From: Symbiodinium natans
Taxonomy: Eukaryota > Sar > Dinophyceae > Suessiales > Symbiodiniaceae
DNA length: 64,000 bases
Reading direction: 5' to 3'
Assembly (NCBI GenBank): GCA_905221605.1
Contig: CAJNDS010002131.1
Coordinates: forward strand, 1 to 64,000
Shown: in pieces, positions 21,169 to 32,746 of the stretch
Numbering within the stretch: the first letter of the stretch is position 1
Layout: each line of letters starts with the position of its first letter
Position numbers and translations under genes: made by a program
Notes under the pieces: generated by a model
The model's input: the letters and a program-made list of their open reading frames with translations, nothing else
Told to the model about the DNA's origin: nothing
The model's database searches: none

Positions 21169-22469
21169 CTGAATACTCAAAACCACACTTTGTGAGGGAT
21201 CCCTCGGGGCTCCACCGGCTTAGGGCTTGTGAAGTTTCTGGGAGCAAACATATCGGCGGATCAAGCCCTTAAGGGCCGTTAAGGGCCCAATTTCAGCCTC
21301 ATTGATGTGGTTCAGGGTTTCACAACTTCGCATGCGCAAGGAGATAGGCGGGCATGAAGGCGTGCGCTTTCCGAATGGGCACGGCGCTGAGCTCCAATCC
21401 ACCCCTACTCTCCGATATACAAAATGGTACAAAACTGCGACATCTATGATGCCTAGAACCGCCTGAAGCTTTTAACCTCTACATCAAGGCCCCAGCATCC
21501 CAAGCAACCCGATGCCGAAGACTCCCGACCTTGAAGCCTAAGCCTCAAAGCCTAACCCTAAACCCAAAAACCCTAAACCCTAAACCCTATATAAACCCTA
21601 AACCCAAAAACCCAAAAGACCCCAAACCAACCGTGAAACTGACTGACAAGCGCGGCAATCAGGTCCAGGCTCCGTCTGTGTCATCTCGATGAGCAATGTC
21701 TTCCTGCACTCAGGATCTGGGGCTTGTAGGGTTTAGGGTTCCGAGTTCAGGGTTAGGGTTTCGGGAAACCCTAAACCCTAAACCCTCAACCCTCAACCCT
21801 AAACCCTCCCTCACTCTCTGAGACTGGCGCTGCTTTGGGGGTCTTGACATTGGCACAAGGAGGGCAAGCATCGAAAGCAGGACTTGGGGATCGGGTTTGG
21901 CCATAACTCCCTGACTGGGTTTAGGGTTGAGGGTTTGGGGTGTAGGGCTTAGGGTTTAGGGGTTCGGGTTTCGGGTTTAGGGTTTAGGGCATAGCCTAAA
22001 CACCTACCTGCGCATGAAAGGAAGCCCCGGGCTAGGCTGTGCGTGGCTGAAGCTGTCCCGCGTGAGAGGCCGAAGTCGTATGGCACCGACAGGACGGTCA
22101 TGTGCGCGACCTCAGGCTGAACAGGCTGAAGCTTTGGTTCTAGCTTATCGGCTACAATGGATGAGACTGAGCCCGAATCTCTGAAATCTGCTGAACCGCA
22201 ACAGTAGCCTTACACCACCTTCCCACCCGTGGGCCAAGGCTCCCCTCGCTGACCCTTGACAACAACTAGGGTGGCTATGGTTCAGGTGTATTGGTTCAGA
22301 TTCCAGGGTTCTAGGATTTGGGTCAAGCAGATCAAGCAAGCGCTTCCTCCGCGTGGGCGCTGTGCCGAACCGGAGATTGCTACTAGTGAAGATTTTACTG
22401 TAAAGCCTCCCAGCCCATTTCGAAGATGCGGATCTCGGTGCCCATGAGCGAAGTATCACTCCAAGGATC
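21169..22469. other. Non-coding stretch with degenerate telomeric repeats
   Basis: Degenerate C-repeats 21,545-21,608, the G-to-C palindrome at 21,726-21,808 and a degenerate G-array 21,919-21,988. No gene seen. The ORF at 22,145-22,459 minus is unassigned. Confidence 0.5.
21726..21808. repeat. Head-to-head G-array/C-array junction
   Basis: A degenerate G-array passes into a C-array. The junction AGGGTTTCGGGAAACCCT is a palindrome with 10-bp arms including flanking bases (21,753-21,774). This is the orientation of a telomere-telomere fusion, opposite to the cassettes. Confidence 0.75.
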
Positions 22470-22591
22470 CATATGGTGGCTTCCGAAAATAGGGGTGTCT
22501 TCTTGGGTCCTCATGATAAGAAAACCCCTACTATTTGGGGGGTTCTATTTTAGGGGTCCCCTAATTCCCTAATTTCGTAAACCCCCATATG
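22470..22591. mobile_element. Family D1 inverted-repeat element
   Basis: 122 bp. CATATGGTGGCTTCCGAAAA at the left pairs with TTTCGTAAACCCCCATATG at the right. Internal CCCCTACTATTTGGGGGG is typical of the family. Confidence 0.8.
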
Positions 22592-22721
22592 AGCGCTTGA
22601 AGCTTTCGCTGGATACTTCTCAATATGTCCGCCAGACCCATGGCCTGTCGAAACAAAGCTGGGGTCTTGGTATTGGGAGAGCTGTGAAACCTTGGGATTG
22701 TCTGCTGCTGTTCTTCCAACA

Positions 22722-22930
22722 ACCCTAAACCCTAAACCCGAAACCCTAAACCTTAAACCTTAAACCCTAAACCCTAGACGAATCTCCGGGAGGGAGGTGC
22801 AGCATCCTAGATGGAGGCGGCCACCCTGCATTTCATTGCTAAAGCAGGGGCGCGGCCGTGTTCTCAGCCAAGGAACCGACTAGGGTTTAGGGTTTAGGAT
22901 TTAGGGTTCGGGGTTCAGGGTTTAGGGTTT
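22722..22930. repeat. Telomere-capped cassette 12
   Basis: C-array 22,722-22,778, 104-bp core, G-array 22,883-22,930. Confidence 0.8.
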
Positions 22931-25837
22931 CACATGAGGTCTGTCCGCCACTGCTGACCTTCGCACCACCACCCTGAGTTGAATTGAATGTGCGCTCGAT
23001 CTCGGTGGTGGGGGGATACAACGGCGGCGCGCCGGCCTTCAACAACTCGCCCTAGACCCTCAAAGCCATTGCAGTACAAGAAGTGCATGGAAGCTGAGTC
23101 ATCGACCGATGGATGAGCTCGAGGTACGGGTGCCGTGCCTCGCAAACTCGTTGGGGGCCACGGTGTCTTTGCGGTCGTGGCATGAAGGTCTAGGGCTTGC
23201 ATGGTGCTCTTAGCCATAAATTTCTCAGGAAGCGTGAAGCCCTAAGCCCTCTAGACCCACAAACCAGCATACGATGCCTCGACAGAACTTTCTGGGCTGG
23301 CGAACGGCTGTCAGATTTTGTTTTTTGACTGCAGCTCAGGGTTTAGGATGTGGGTCCTGGGGTTTAGGAGTCGGGCTCAGGTTTGCTATATGATTCGCAA
23401 AACCCCTTTGTACCGGCGTCATGCGAGAAGGCTCACTGCCAGATGCTACCAGAACACCCCCAAACCTGCGCATCTAAAGACCTCCAAACCACTCTAAACC
23501 CTAAACGCCAACCTCAGGTGTTCAACAGCTCCTCCCCTCAGGTGCTGGCAACCCTCATCCTCGGCGCACTCGCATGTCGCGATGATGGGCAGGTGGTCGT
23601 AGAACTGTACACAAAAGGAACCGACATATCGATCCGCTGTCACGAAACTGAGGAGGAAATTCCATAATCCCGGCAATCGTAGAACGTAAATCAACTATGG
23701 TCCTTGTGGAGGTCTACAGTCAGGGGGGATAGAAAGCCCAAGAGTTCCCCAAGTATTTCTAGTTACCTCTCGTTAGACCCTCTTTGTTAAGGACCATTTG
23801 CCTTAGTTGGAGTAGCAGGCCGATCACCCTAAACTCAAACCCTGAAACCTGAACCAGAAGGAAGTGGGATGTTCCGAACCCTAAGCTGAAGCTTGCCCAC
23901 GGCCTCTCTGAAAGAGAGCGCAAGCCTGACAGTCAGGGCTCACTCATAGTGCATAGAAGCCTGAACTCAGATCTTTCAGGAGCCCTCAGGACTACCTAAA
24001 CCCTCAGCTGCATGTCAAACATTGTTGTGTTGGGCCAGCGATTCCCTGAAGTTGGAGCTAAGCCTTCTCAACCCCAGACACGGAGAAGCCAAGGCCAGAA
24101 GGAAAGCTGGACGTCCCCCTCTCTCCCGCCGCCCCCTCATTTTGCACATGTCGCGGTTGGTCTTATGCTTGGTCAAAAGTCCATGACAGCATAAACTCAT
24201 TGACCTACGTGCTTTTGCCCCTACACATTGTAGCTCACAACCCGCGAGCGCCTGCAGCCAATCACCATCTCGGCCCTATGACTGGTCGAGCCAGTAATCC
24301 ATCAACCCAGGCAGTCATTCTGACCCTGTGACTGGGCCCCCGAGACATTGATGACAACCCAAAGTTAAGGGCAAAGTGAGGGCTTCTATGAACGTTAGTA
24401 ACCCTAAGCCTGGCTTGGCCGTCAAACTTGCACCGGAACGGATTGCGCAGAATCTAAGGGTTCATGTGGACTAAGCCTCTATAGCACGTGGTTGCGTGGA
24501 TGAAAGGTAAGTGCTTGCCAACTGTGACCATTGCAGGCGAACAACAACCTGGTTCTGATTTCGGAGAAGAGTCCAGCGTAGTTTTTCATATGAAAATCTG
24601 CAGGGGGTTAGCCGCATGCCCCAGCCATAAGCCCAATAGATCTACACACCCTAAACTCTCATTTTCGGAGCTCCACACGAACGAGTTGAATGGTTTTCTT
24701 TGGTTCCGCTTGGGGTCTCTAGGGATGTCTGGGGGGGGGTGGGGGGTGCTAGTCTTCAAGGTGGCTTGAAGGTCAAGTCCGGGGTGAAGGGTTTGGTGTT
24801 TCTGCCATCGCTTTACGGCCGAAACGTTTACGTCGGGTTTAGGGGTCCAAACAGCCCCATAAACATAAGGATTCTACAAACACGGTTTTCCAGAGTCCCC
24901 CCCTAGTTGGGGGCCTACCCCAATAGCAGGATCCTTAGGCTTCCGTGGGTTTTGGGGCCCTGAGGGTTCAAACCTTAATCCCTGTGTCCCCTAGGAAGAA
25001 AAAAGGATCCTCTTTGTTCATATATAAGAAAGCCCAGAACCCAGAAAGTAAACAGGATCCCTAACACTGACCTCTAGTTTTCGGCCTGTCTAGAAGGTGG
25101 CATCGCTCCGCGCAGTGCGCCACGACCTGGACATAGCAGAAGCAGCTCAAGAAAGAATCAAACTCATGCAAAAGAAGCCTTACATCGTGCATCAGAGCGT
25201 GGACGCTGCTCTACAGAAAAAATCACGGCTATCTCCTCCGGCATTTCACCTCAAGAGTTCTAGGCGCCCGGAATCTTGTCAATCCCGGGCTTAAAGCGTT
25301 GAAGGCTTCCGTGATCTCTCTTGGTTCCTTGCCAACTTCCGGAGTTAGGACTCCTACAAGTAGGTGTCGGCTCTCTGGTTCAGGGCTGAGTATGCAAGCA
25401 ACAGGTCTTTCGGGCACAGAGGCAACCTCTGATGCAGGAGCATGTGCTGCCAGAAACAGGTTGTTGTTAAACACACGTCAGGCAGCGCAAAATCGGGAAC
25501 AGCCTCATTCTAAGAGGCCGGAAGTGTGCTCTGCTGTGTTCATGTTCTCCCCGGAGTGCATGTGAATGATCCCATGTTTAGGGTTTAGGGCTTATAGGGC
25601 AGAACAACCAAGGCGGAGACTGTGATGTGCTCCTGCACATCGTCCAATAGCGCCGACAGCTGCACCTCTTGCGTGGGGGGGCGGGGGAGTACTGCAAACA
25701 ACATTGGACATGGACACCCGAGCGTAGTCTCAAGCCAAAGTTTCACACTATGAACACTCTGCTCTGCAAATCTCTGGACATCAGCCCGCGCGCGCCCCTT
25801 GCCTGAGATGCGACGGGGCCTGGCAAGCTCAGGTTCG
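22931..25837. other. Non-coding stretch, 2.9 kb
   Basis: Largely free of telomeric arrays. ORFs up to 95 codons on both strands, none recognisable. A D1-like fragment may lie at 24,836-24,930. No RNA gene seen. Confidence 0.5.
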
Positions 25838-25912
25838 GTTTAGGGTTGAGGGTTTAGGGTTTAGGGTTTAGGGTTTAGGGTTTAGGGTTTTGGGGTTTAG
25901 GGTTTAGGGTTG
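25838..25912 (+). repeat. TTTAGGG array
   Basis: About ten units with one TTGAGGG and one TTTTGGGG variant. Confidence 0.9.
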
Positions 25913-26534
25913 ATCGTGTCCAGGAGGTTCAGGACTTGGAAGCTTCAGGGGAGAGGTAGGAGGTACAGGGCTAAGCTGCTATCCTGAGATGCACCTCGCA
26001 CGTTTCGCACACCCCTTCCGCAATGCTAGTACATCATTGTGCCGTTCACTCAAGGGAATACCGTTCATGAGCTCGTGGTCAGGGGTGTGGCAGATGGTGG
26101 CTGGCTCTGTTGGCCATAGGGGAGGTTGCCCCTTGCTGATGGCAGGCGTGAGGCGTGAACTGAGTGCCCTAGAGGTCTTGCTGGCCCGATGGGCGGAGGG
26201 GGAGTCCGAGCTGGAACCCTCGGACCGGAACGACAGCTGATCCTGCTGAACCCAGCTACGCTCGCTCACCCGCGGACCTTATTGCACCAAGCAACCCCAA
26301 AGTCCCTTTTGAGCCTAAAGAACCAAACTCAAAACACACCGAACTTCACGGAGAGTGGGCGCCTGTCTCTGAAGAACAGCCTGCACCTGCGGTGCTGGCT
26401 GAGATGCGCAGGAGGCCAAAGTGTGCCTGCGCAAGGTTAAAAACGACGAGGCACGAACCTTGGGGGCAGCTGCGCTTCAGGGTGTGGGGCTTCGGGTTTG
26501 GGGTTTGGGTATGAAGGCGTGTTGTCTACCAAAT
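25913..26534. other. Non-coding stretch
   Basis: Overlapping ORFs near 25,979-26,440 have no recognisable domain. Confidence 0.45.
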
Positions 26535-26599
26535 GCTTAAGAATCCCCCCAGAACAAAAAGTAACCAAACTACTTCTATTTTTTGGGTGGTTCTTAAGC
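26535..26599. mobile_element. Family G inverted-repeat element
   Basis: 65 bp. GCTTAAGAATCCCCCC at the left pairs with TTGGGTGGTTCTTAAGC at the right. Flanks AAAT and AAGT. A partial second right end follows at about 26,650-26,694. Confidence 0.75.
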
Positions 26600-26701
26600 A
26601 AGTAGTACTTAACTAATCCTACATATATATATATATGTACATATATGACTTATAAGGAAGAATAATTTGCTATCCTTTGGGTGGCTCTTAAGCAAAATAG
26701 T

Positions 26702-26962
26702 AAACCCTAAACCCTAAACCCTAAACCCTAAACCCTAAACCCTAAACCCTAAACCCTAAACCCTAAACCCTAAACCCTAAACCCAAATTAGTAGTTGTTC
26801 ACAGGGCCCCTCCAAGCCGAACACACGTTCGCCTCCAGCTCTTCGGCGGTCAGCCGCGCATCGCGGCGGGGCTCGGCCACCACAACCTTGCGGAGGGCCA
26901 AAGGCGCTTGTGGTTTAGGGTTTAGGGTTTAGGGTTTAGGGTTCAGGGTTTTAGGGTGTAGG
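26702..26962. repeat. Telomere-capped cassette 13
   Basis: C-array 26,702-26,784 (12 units), 128-bp very GC-rich core, G-array 26,913-26,962. Confidence 0.9.
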
Positions 26963-27123
26963 CCAAGGCTTGTGGTTCAGGTTGGGGAAGCTGAGGGATG
27001 TGTAGGGCTTAGCATGTAAGGAAGCTCAGGATTCCCAACTTGTTAGCTTAGCCTAAGCCCCCAAATCTTAAAATGAATCCAGGTTGCGCCCGTTCGGCTC
27101 GACGGCTGGCATTGGGGGATGGG

Positions 27124-27183
27124 GTTAAGGGTTTAGGGTTTAGGGTTTAGGGTTTAGGGTTTAGGGTTTAGGGTTTAGGGTTG
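27124..27183 (+). repeat. TTTAGGG array
   Basis: Eight units, 73 bp left of the next C-array. Confidence 0.9.
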
Positions 27184-27255
27184 AGACCTGCAACCCTGAA
27201 GCTGCCCTCGCAGGCCCAAGACCCCAGAAGCAAAGAAGCCTCTCACCCCTTTACA

Positions 27256-27603
27256 ACCCTAAACCCTAAACCCTGAACCCTAAACCCTAAACCCTAAACC
27301 CTAAACCCTAAACCCTAAAGCCTAAACCCTAAACCCTAAACCCTAAACCCTAACCTGAAAATCCTGAAGCACTTGAGCCCTGAGCCCTTAAACCCTCCAA
27401 ACCCCAAACCCCAAACCCCAAACCCTCAACCCTAAACCCTAAACCTTAAACCCTAAAGGAGCAGCCGCGCAGCTGAGGTCGTGCTCGGCATCGGATGGTA
27501 CGCAAGCAGAGAGACCGCCTCATGGTTCGCGGTTAGGGTTTAGGGTTTAGGGTTTAGGGTTTAGGGTTTAGGGTTTAGGGTTTAGGGTTTAGGAGTTAGG
27601 GTG
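27256..27603. repeat. Telomere-capped cassette 14
   Basis: Two C-arrays (27,256-27,353 and 27,401-27,458, the latter with CCCCAAA block), 74-bp core, G-array 27,533-27,603. Confidence 0.85.
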
Positions 27604-27750
27604 AAGAGGGTCTGGGATCCCCTCTGTCGTTGAGGGCGCCCTCTGTCGAGTCTGGTGTACTTGTCAGGGGTTGCGGCTTGAGTTTTTGGAAACTGCGGAT
27701 TGGTTTGGGATTCCCAGTAACCATTTGATGGTAAAGCACCCGTTTTTGTG

Positions 27751-27810
27751 GGTTTAGGGTTTAGGGTTTAGGGTTTAGGATTTAGGGGTTAGGGTTTAGG
27801 GTTTAGGGTT
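27751..27810 (+). repeat. TTTAGGG array
   Basis: Eight units with two variants. Confidence 0.85.
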
Positions 27811-27881
27811 ACTTTCTAAGGGACCCCAGAACCCAAAAAAGGGCAAAGGGACCTACAAAACATACGGAGAGGCCATGCTGG

Positions 27882-28045
27882 GAGGTTCCGAAGATAGGGG
27901 TACTCCCTTTTAGTTTTTTGGTGATTCCTATACTAAGTGCTATTTGGGGGTAAACCCAGTTGGGACAATGGAGCCGCAAACCCCTAGTAGTAGGATTCCC
28001 TTATATTAAGCCCCAAGAAGGTACCCCTAGTTTCAGAAACCCGCA
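27882..28045. mobile_element. Composite of two family D half-elements
   Basis: GGTTCCGAAGATAGGGGTAC starts one half. GTAGTAGGATTCCCTTATA to GGTACCCCTAGTTTCAGAAACC ends the other. Between them lies GGGACAATGGAGCCG, repeated again at 28,114 and 28,196. Confidence 0.5.
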
Positions 28046-28126
28046 AATCCCTAAACCCCAAACCCTGAACCGTGAACCCTGGACCCTAAACCCTAATTTC
28101 GCAAACCCCCAGACAATGGAGCCGTA

Positions 28127-28337
28127 AAACCCTAAACCCTAAACCCTAAACCCTAAACCCTAAACCCTAAACCCTAAAACCCTAAACCCCCTATTGGGAC
28201 AATGGAGCCGTAAAACCCCAAACCCCTAAGCGCGGCGCGGCGTTCACCTCCGCAGGGCTCCCACACGTCTCGAAGACCACGGATTCCTCTCCGCCTGGTT
28301 TAGGGTTTAGGGTTTAGGGTTTTGGGTTTAGGGTTTA
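28127..28337. repeat. Telomere-capped cassette 15
   Basis: C-array 28,127-28,190, 107-bp core, G-array 28,298-28,337. A degenerate C-array precedes it at 28,048-28,091 and degenerate G-repeats follow to 28,410. Confidence 0.8.
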
Positions 28338-28410
28338 CTTCTTGGGGTTAGGGTTTAGGGTTTCGGGTTTAGGGTATAAGGGTTTGTAGGATTCAGGGTT
28401 TAGGGTTTAC

Positions 28411-29490
28411 GTCTTTCCTGTGCCGTACGAGTAGAGCTTAGCAGTTGAGGTCTTGCAGGTGTCCGAGATGTTGTTGAAAAGGGCTCCGAGCCCGAAATTC
28501 CATGCTCACCCTGTCGGAGTGCCTGCTGAGGCTATGGCGGTTAGGGTCTGAATGTAGACTTCTAGGGTGTTAGGGTTCAGGGCTGAGGGTTTTCCGAGGG
28601 TTTCGGATGCAAGTCGAACCAAGTCACGCTCTTCAAGCAGCAGAAAAGCAGAAACACGACTTGGTCCCCGCATCAGTTCTAGGGGCTAAATCTGGGCCCC
28701 CCCAACCCCCAGTTGCCAGGTGAAGTTGCCAGGTGATTAGCATTTTTTGGGGGATAAGGTCTTCTGGTTCATGCTGAAGGCGTCCCTAATTATGGCTTCG
28801 GGTTCAAGGGATTGGAGAGTTTAGGGCTCTATAAGATTTTCAGGGTTTAGAGCTTCGGCAGGGCCCTGCTGACCTTGACTGGCAGCTTGGCGTAGACCCG
28901 CCTCACAACCCGAGCAAGGCAGGACGGTGTCGGGTGCAGAGGTTCCAGTTGACCCTGAACCCTAAGCCCTAAACCCCAAACCCCAAACACCCTAACAATT
29001 TATGTTCAGGACCTTGCAGGAGGCTCTCCAGCACATGACGTGCTTCGAAGACCATCTGTGTGCAGCCATAGGGCTTGAACAGCATGACGCACCAAAGCAT
29101 CCCCAATTGAGCGCGGCATTCTAGATTCTAGACTATAGACCACGCGCTGCATTTAATCTTGGACGTTCTACAGCACGCTCCAGGACTGTGACGACAAACT
29201 TATCTATGGGTCAATGAAACGAGTTCGCCAATGCCCGCAAGAAGTGGTTACACTAGACGTGTACAAGGCGGGAAATCTGCTTACAGATCAGCATCGGGTT
29301 GGTTTATCAACAACTTCATGATAGGCTGAATGCTCTACAAGAGCCAGCTCAACTGCATCCCAGCCCCCACTCTAGAAGCCTTTCGCAAACCCATAAAAAA
29401 CACCCTGCAGAAGGGTGAAGCCTTCAAAGCCTACAACCCCGTCGGCCCCACACCCACAAATACCATCAACCTTTAATTGCCCTTCATCCC
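28411..29490. other. Non-coding stretch
   Basis: No gene, array or element recognised. Confidence 0.5.
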
Positions 29491-29568
29491 TTGGGATCTT
29501 AATAGGGATTATAGTACACGCTTTATAATCCCTATTGCGGACTGGTAGTATAAGGGGGAACCTCCCAA
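29491..29568. mobile_element. Family A element with internal hairpin and long flanking direct repeat
   Basis: 78 bp from TTGGGATCTTAA to GGTAGTATAAGGGGGAACCTCCCAA (reverse of the family A start). It contains a 13-bp perfect hairpin, AATAGGGATTATA with TATAATCCCTATT. The flanks carry an imperfect direct repeat of about 27 bp (29,463-29,490 and 29,569-29,595, CCATCAACCTTTA...CCCTTCATCCC). Confidence 0.75.
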
Positions 29569-29658
29569 CCATCAACCTTTATACCCTTCATCCCCCCCAA
29601 AACCCCCGCTGAACCCATGTCAGCCCTCACCTCAGGCCAGACCTTGCACCGCAGATCC

Positions 29659-29766
29659 TTAACCCCTCCCCCGCCCCTCCCCCTCCCCCTCCCCTTCCCC
29701 TCCCCCCTCCCCCTCCCTTCCCCCTCCCCTGACCCTCCCCCGGCCGCCCCCCCCCCCCCCCCCCCT
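29659..29766 (+). repeat. CCCCT-rich polypyrimidine tract
   Basis: Over 100 bases almost purely C and T on the plus strand, ending in a C homopolymer. Confidence 0.9.
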
Positions 29767-29863
29767 CCAGCGAAAACTCAAGCAAACAAACGCCGCGCAG
29801 AGGAGGTCTAGCCTGGCAAGATCGGCTCTGAGACGAGGAGGGGCCTCCCAAGCCTCCGCGGAT

Positions 29864-30106
29864 TGAAATCATTGAAATCATTGAATTTCTTGAAATCATT
29901 GAAATCATTGAAATCATTGAAATCCCAGACATGAAATCATTGAACTTGAAATCATTGAAATCATTGGAATCATTGAAATCATTGAATTTCTTGAATTCAT
30001 TGAATTTCTTGAATTCATTGAAATCCCAGACATGAAACCATTGAACTTGAAATCATTGAAATCACTGAAATCATTAAAAAAACCCTGAAATCATTGAAAT
30101 CATGGC
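29864..30106 (+). repeat. TTGAAATCA 9-bp tandem repeat
   Basis: About 25 copies of TTGAAATCA with TTGAATTTC variants and two ATCCCAGACATG interruptions, suggesting a higher-order duplication. Reading the other strand gives an artificial SMI-repeat peptide. Confidence 0.9.
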
Positions 30107-30167
30107 TTCCGGGGTGTGGGGTACAAGGGGTTGCTGACATGTCGATGTCTTGGCACTTGCTTAGCCA

Positions 30168-30247
30168 GGGGTATTTCCCAAAATAGGGGTACAAATAGAA
30201 TAGAACCCCCTTAAAAGGACCTTCAAGGGTACCCCTATTCGGAAACC
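30168..30247. mobile_element. Family D2 element
   Basis: GGGGTATTTCCCAAAATAGG at the left pairs with GGGTACCCCTATTCGGAAACC at the right. Confidence 0.7.
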
Positions 30248-30362
30248 GATACAGCACCCGACATCTGGTCCTTGTCGTCGATGCTCCGCTCGGCAGAAGA
30301 AGCGCAGGTTCGTGGAGGCATGGACGGTGACCCGCCAAGACAAACCCTGCAACGGTGTTTGT

Positions 30363-30402
30363 GGTTTAGGGTTCAGGGTTCAGGGTTTAGGGCTTAGGGT
30401 TC
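30363..30402 (+). repeat. Degenerate TTTAGGG array
   Basis: Six units with TTCAGGG variants. It is followed 88 bp later by a C-array at 30,490-30,549, i.e. in the order opposite to the cassettes. Confidence 0.75.
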
Positions 30403-30489
30403 AGAACTTTGAGCTCAAGGTAACGGCGGCCAAAGTAGCTACTTGAGGTGCAGCACGGTCTAATGCCTTCTCGCACCGTAGCGCAATGG

Positions 30490-30549
30490 CCCTAAACCCT
30501 AAACCCTAAACCCTAAATCCTGAACCCCAAACACTAAACCCTAAACCCT
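30490..30549 (-). repeat. CCCTAAA array
   Basis: Eight units with four variants. Confidence 0.85.
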
Positions 30550-30610
30550 GGGTTCGTGGAGCCCTGAAGATCCCTGAAACCGTTCTTCTTACTATTGGTT
30601 CGTACTGAAG

Positions 30611-30681
30611 GAGGGAATGAGGTACCCTGCAACCCCCCATATATACCCTTTAAGGGACTATACAGGGTACCTCATTCCCTC
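30611..30681. mobile_element. Family F1 perfect inverted-repeat element
   Basis: 71 bp with perfect 19-bp ends beginning GAGGGAATGAGGTACCCTG. It lies directly beside the F2 element at 30,684. Confidence 0.85.
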
Positions 30682-30683
30682 AT

Positions 30684-30782
30684 CTATACTCCCCTTAGAA
30701 CCTTAATGAAAATAATATGCCTAAGATCCTCTTGGGTTCTATATAAACCAAAATAAAAACGTAATTCCCAAGGGGGATATAG
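30684..30782. mobile_element. Family F2 element, TSD TCAT
   Basis: 99 bp from CTATACTCCCCTTAGAACC to TTCCCAAGGGGGATATAG. Flanked by TCAT at 30,680-30,683 and 30,783-30,786. The left TSD overlaps the end of the F1 element. Confidence 0.85.
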
Positions 30783-31089
30783 TCATTCCCCACTAACCAT
30801 GGGTTTAGGGTTTAGGGGGCCTGGTTCTCAAAGCCGACGAGTCGCACCTGACATGCTTGCACACCGACGCCGGAAGACACAAACGTAGAAAGTGGGGAAT
30901 TTTAGGCACCTGGGCATGTTGTTTGCATGTGCTGGCTAGATACATATATATATATTGTAAGAATGTACATGTGTGTATGTGTGTATATGCATATACATGA
31001 CATGTGCACAAGCAGGTCTATCAACCCAAATCCCTAATCCCTTGATCCTACTTTGAACGGAAACTTTACAGCTCAAAGCCAAGAGCATG

Positions 31090-31299
31090 CTAAACCCTAA
31101 ACCCTAAACCCTAAATCCTAAACCCTAAACCCTAAACCCTAAACTCTAGACCCCAAACCCTATCATGGGTTCGAGCCACCTCGCGGAAAGTGCGAAAGCC
31201 CCCCACAGGGCCAGGCAAGGCTCCCTCACCTGGGTTTAGGGTTTAGGGTATAGGGTTTAGGGTATATAGGGTTTAGGGTTTAGGATTTAGGGTTTAGGG
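31090..31299. repeat. Telomere-capped cassette 16
   Basis: C-array 31,090-31,162, 72-bp core, G-array 31,235-31,299 with TATAGGG variants. Confidence 0.85.
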
Positions 31300-31489
31300 C
31301 TGAGAACCGGCTTTCTCAAGTTTAGGGTTCAAGCACAACAATTTTAATTACTTTCCCGCGTATGAACATTGTATGCAATATAAAGTTGACACCGAGCATA
31401 TTGTAAACCAAGATGTTGATGAGAATTCCTCACCTGACCGGGTTGAAACTGTCGGTAAGGTGTAGGTAGGCAGGCCTTTGGTGCCTTGC

Positions 31490-31696
31490 CCCTAAACCCT
31501 AAACCCTAAACCCTAAACCCTAAACCCTAAACCCTAAACCCTAAACTCAGATACCGAAGCCCCACATCACACACAAAAGCCCGGAGCTCAAGCCAGCCTC
31601 AACCCCTACATCCGAACGTTTAGGGTTTAGGGTTTAGGGTTTAGGGTTTGGGGTTTGGGGTTTAGGGTTCAGGGTTCAGGGTTTAGGGTTTAGGGC
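31490..31696. repeat. Telomere-capped cassette 17
   Basis: C-array 31,490-31,547, 71-bp core, G-array 31,619-31,696. Confidence 0.9.
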
Positions 31697-32642
31697 CCCT
31701 GTCTGCCACGGCACGGTACACGGGCTGCCCTCTTGCTGTGTAGACCTCCAAAGGCTGCTGTGCTTTCACCATGAAAGGGGTTTACGGTTTACGGTTTGTG
31801 TTTCAGATTGGGGATTGATTGGGGGGTTGCGTTAGTCTGCTGGTTCAGCCAGGGCCCTTTTGGGACTTACACATTTGTCGTTCAAATGGCGGCTGCTGGC
31901 GTCATGAGCAGCGCTCAGTAAGCGTTGAGAGCGAGGTTTATCCGACTTTAGGGTGTCAGATTTACACAAAGACCAGTTGGGCCCTTGGTTTACAAGTGTT
32001 GCCAGCACACATCCATAAGTTATGCCTGCAAGTCTTGCCGGTAACCTGCTATTCAGTGGAGACACATGCCACAATAACGCCACAGTTCTTGGGACTGCTG
32101 CAACACACGCAACATTACGGTCCCAGAAAAACACCAAGCATCTGCAACTAAAAGCATAGTTTTCAACATCGGTCTAGGCCCGAGTCTGGGCTTGGGTCTG
32201 AGGCAACAAGCAAGTTGGTGCAAGTGCATGCAGCAAAGCAGCCTTTACACAACTCTAAGTTTGTCACGCAACACAAACTAGAATCAGGCCTCGTCAATGA
32301 AGGCAGTGTTCTCGGCAGTGGCATCCGCTGGCGATCGCAAGCGTTTCACCCGTGGCTTTTGTCGCTTCCTTCCCACGCAACTTCGATCAAATGTTCAACT
32401 ATTCTAGATTTGCTGCATGAGCAAAGCAGCAACGGCAGGGGCTTTGAAAAGACGGCTTGTAGGCACGTTCTTCTGACCTGTTCCCAACAGCCCGCGATGT
32501 CCCGTGCATACGATCTCAATCGATATGTAGCCTGATATATGTATAGCTCAAGCCATATACAGCCAGATGCGCTGCACGCTGCATGATGCAAGTATGGTTC
32601 GTACGAGACCCGTATTCCGAAGCGCTCTCAACCCTGGCACAC
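31697..32642. other. Non-coding stretch
   Basis: Opposing ORFs of 101-110 codons at 31,819-32,151 and 32,215-32,591 lack any recognised domain. Confidence 0.45.
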
Positions 32643-32746
32643 CATGTGCGGGTTTCGGAAATTAGGGGCACCTTATTACTGATTGGGGTCCTCACTACTA
32701 TTTGGTGGTCTATATTCGGGGTCCCTGATTTTCGTAAACCCCCATG
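32643..32746. mobile_element. Family D1 inverted-repeat element
   Basis: 104 bp from CATGTGCGGGTTTCGGAAA to TTTTCGTAAACCCCCATG. Its translations appear inside several short ORFs, which are therefore element shadows. Confidence 0.8.

Noticed and set aside
31160-31190. tRNA-like GGTTCGAGCC box
   Set aside because: No matching A box, acceptor stem or cloverleaf around it.
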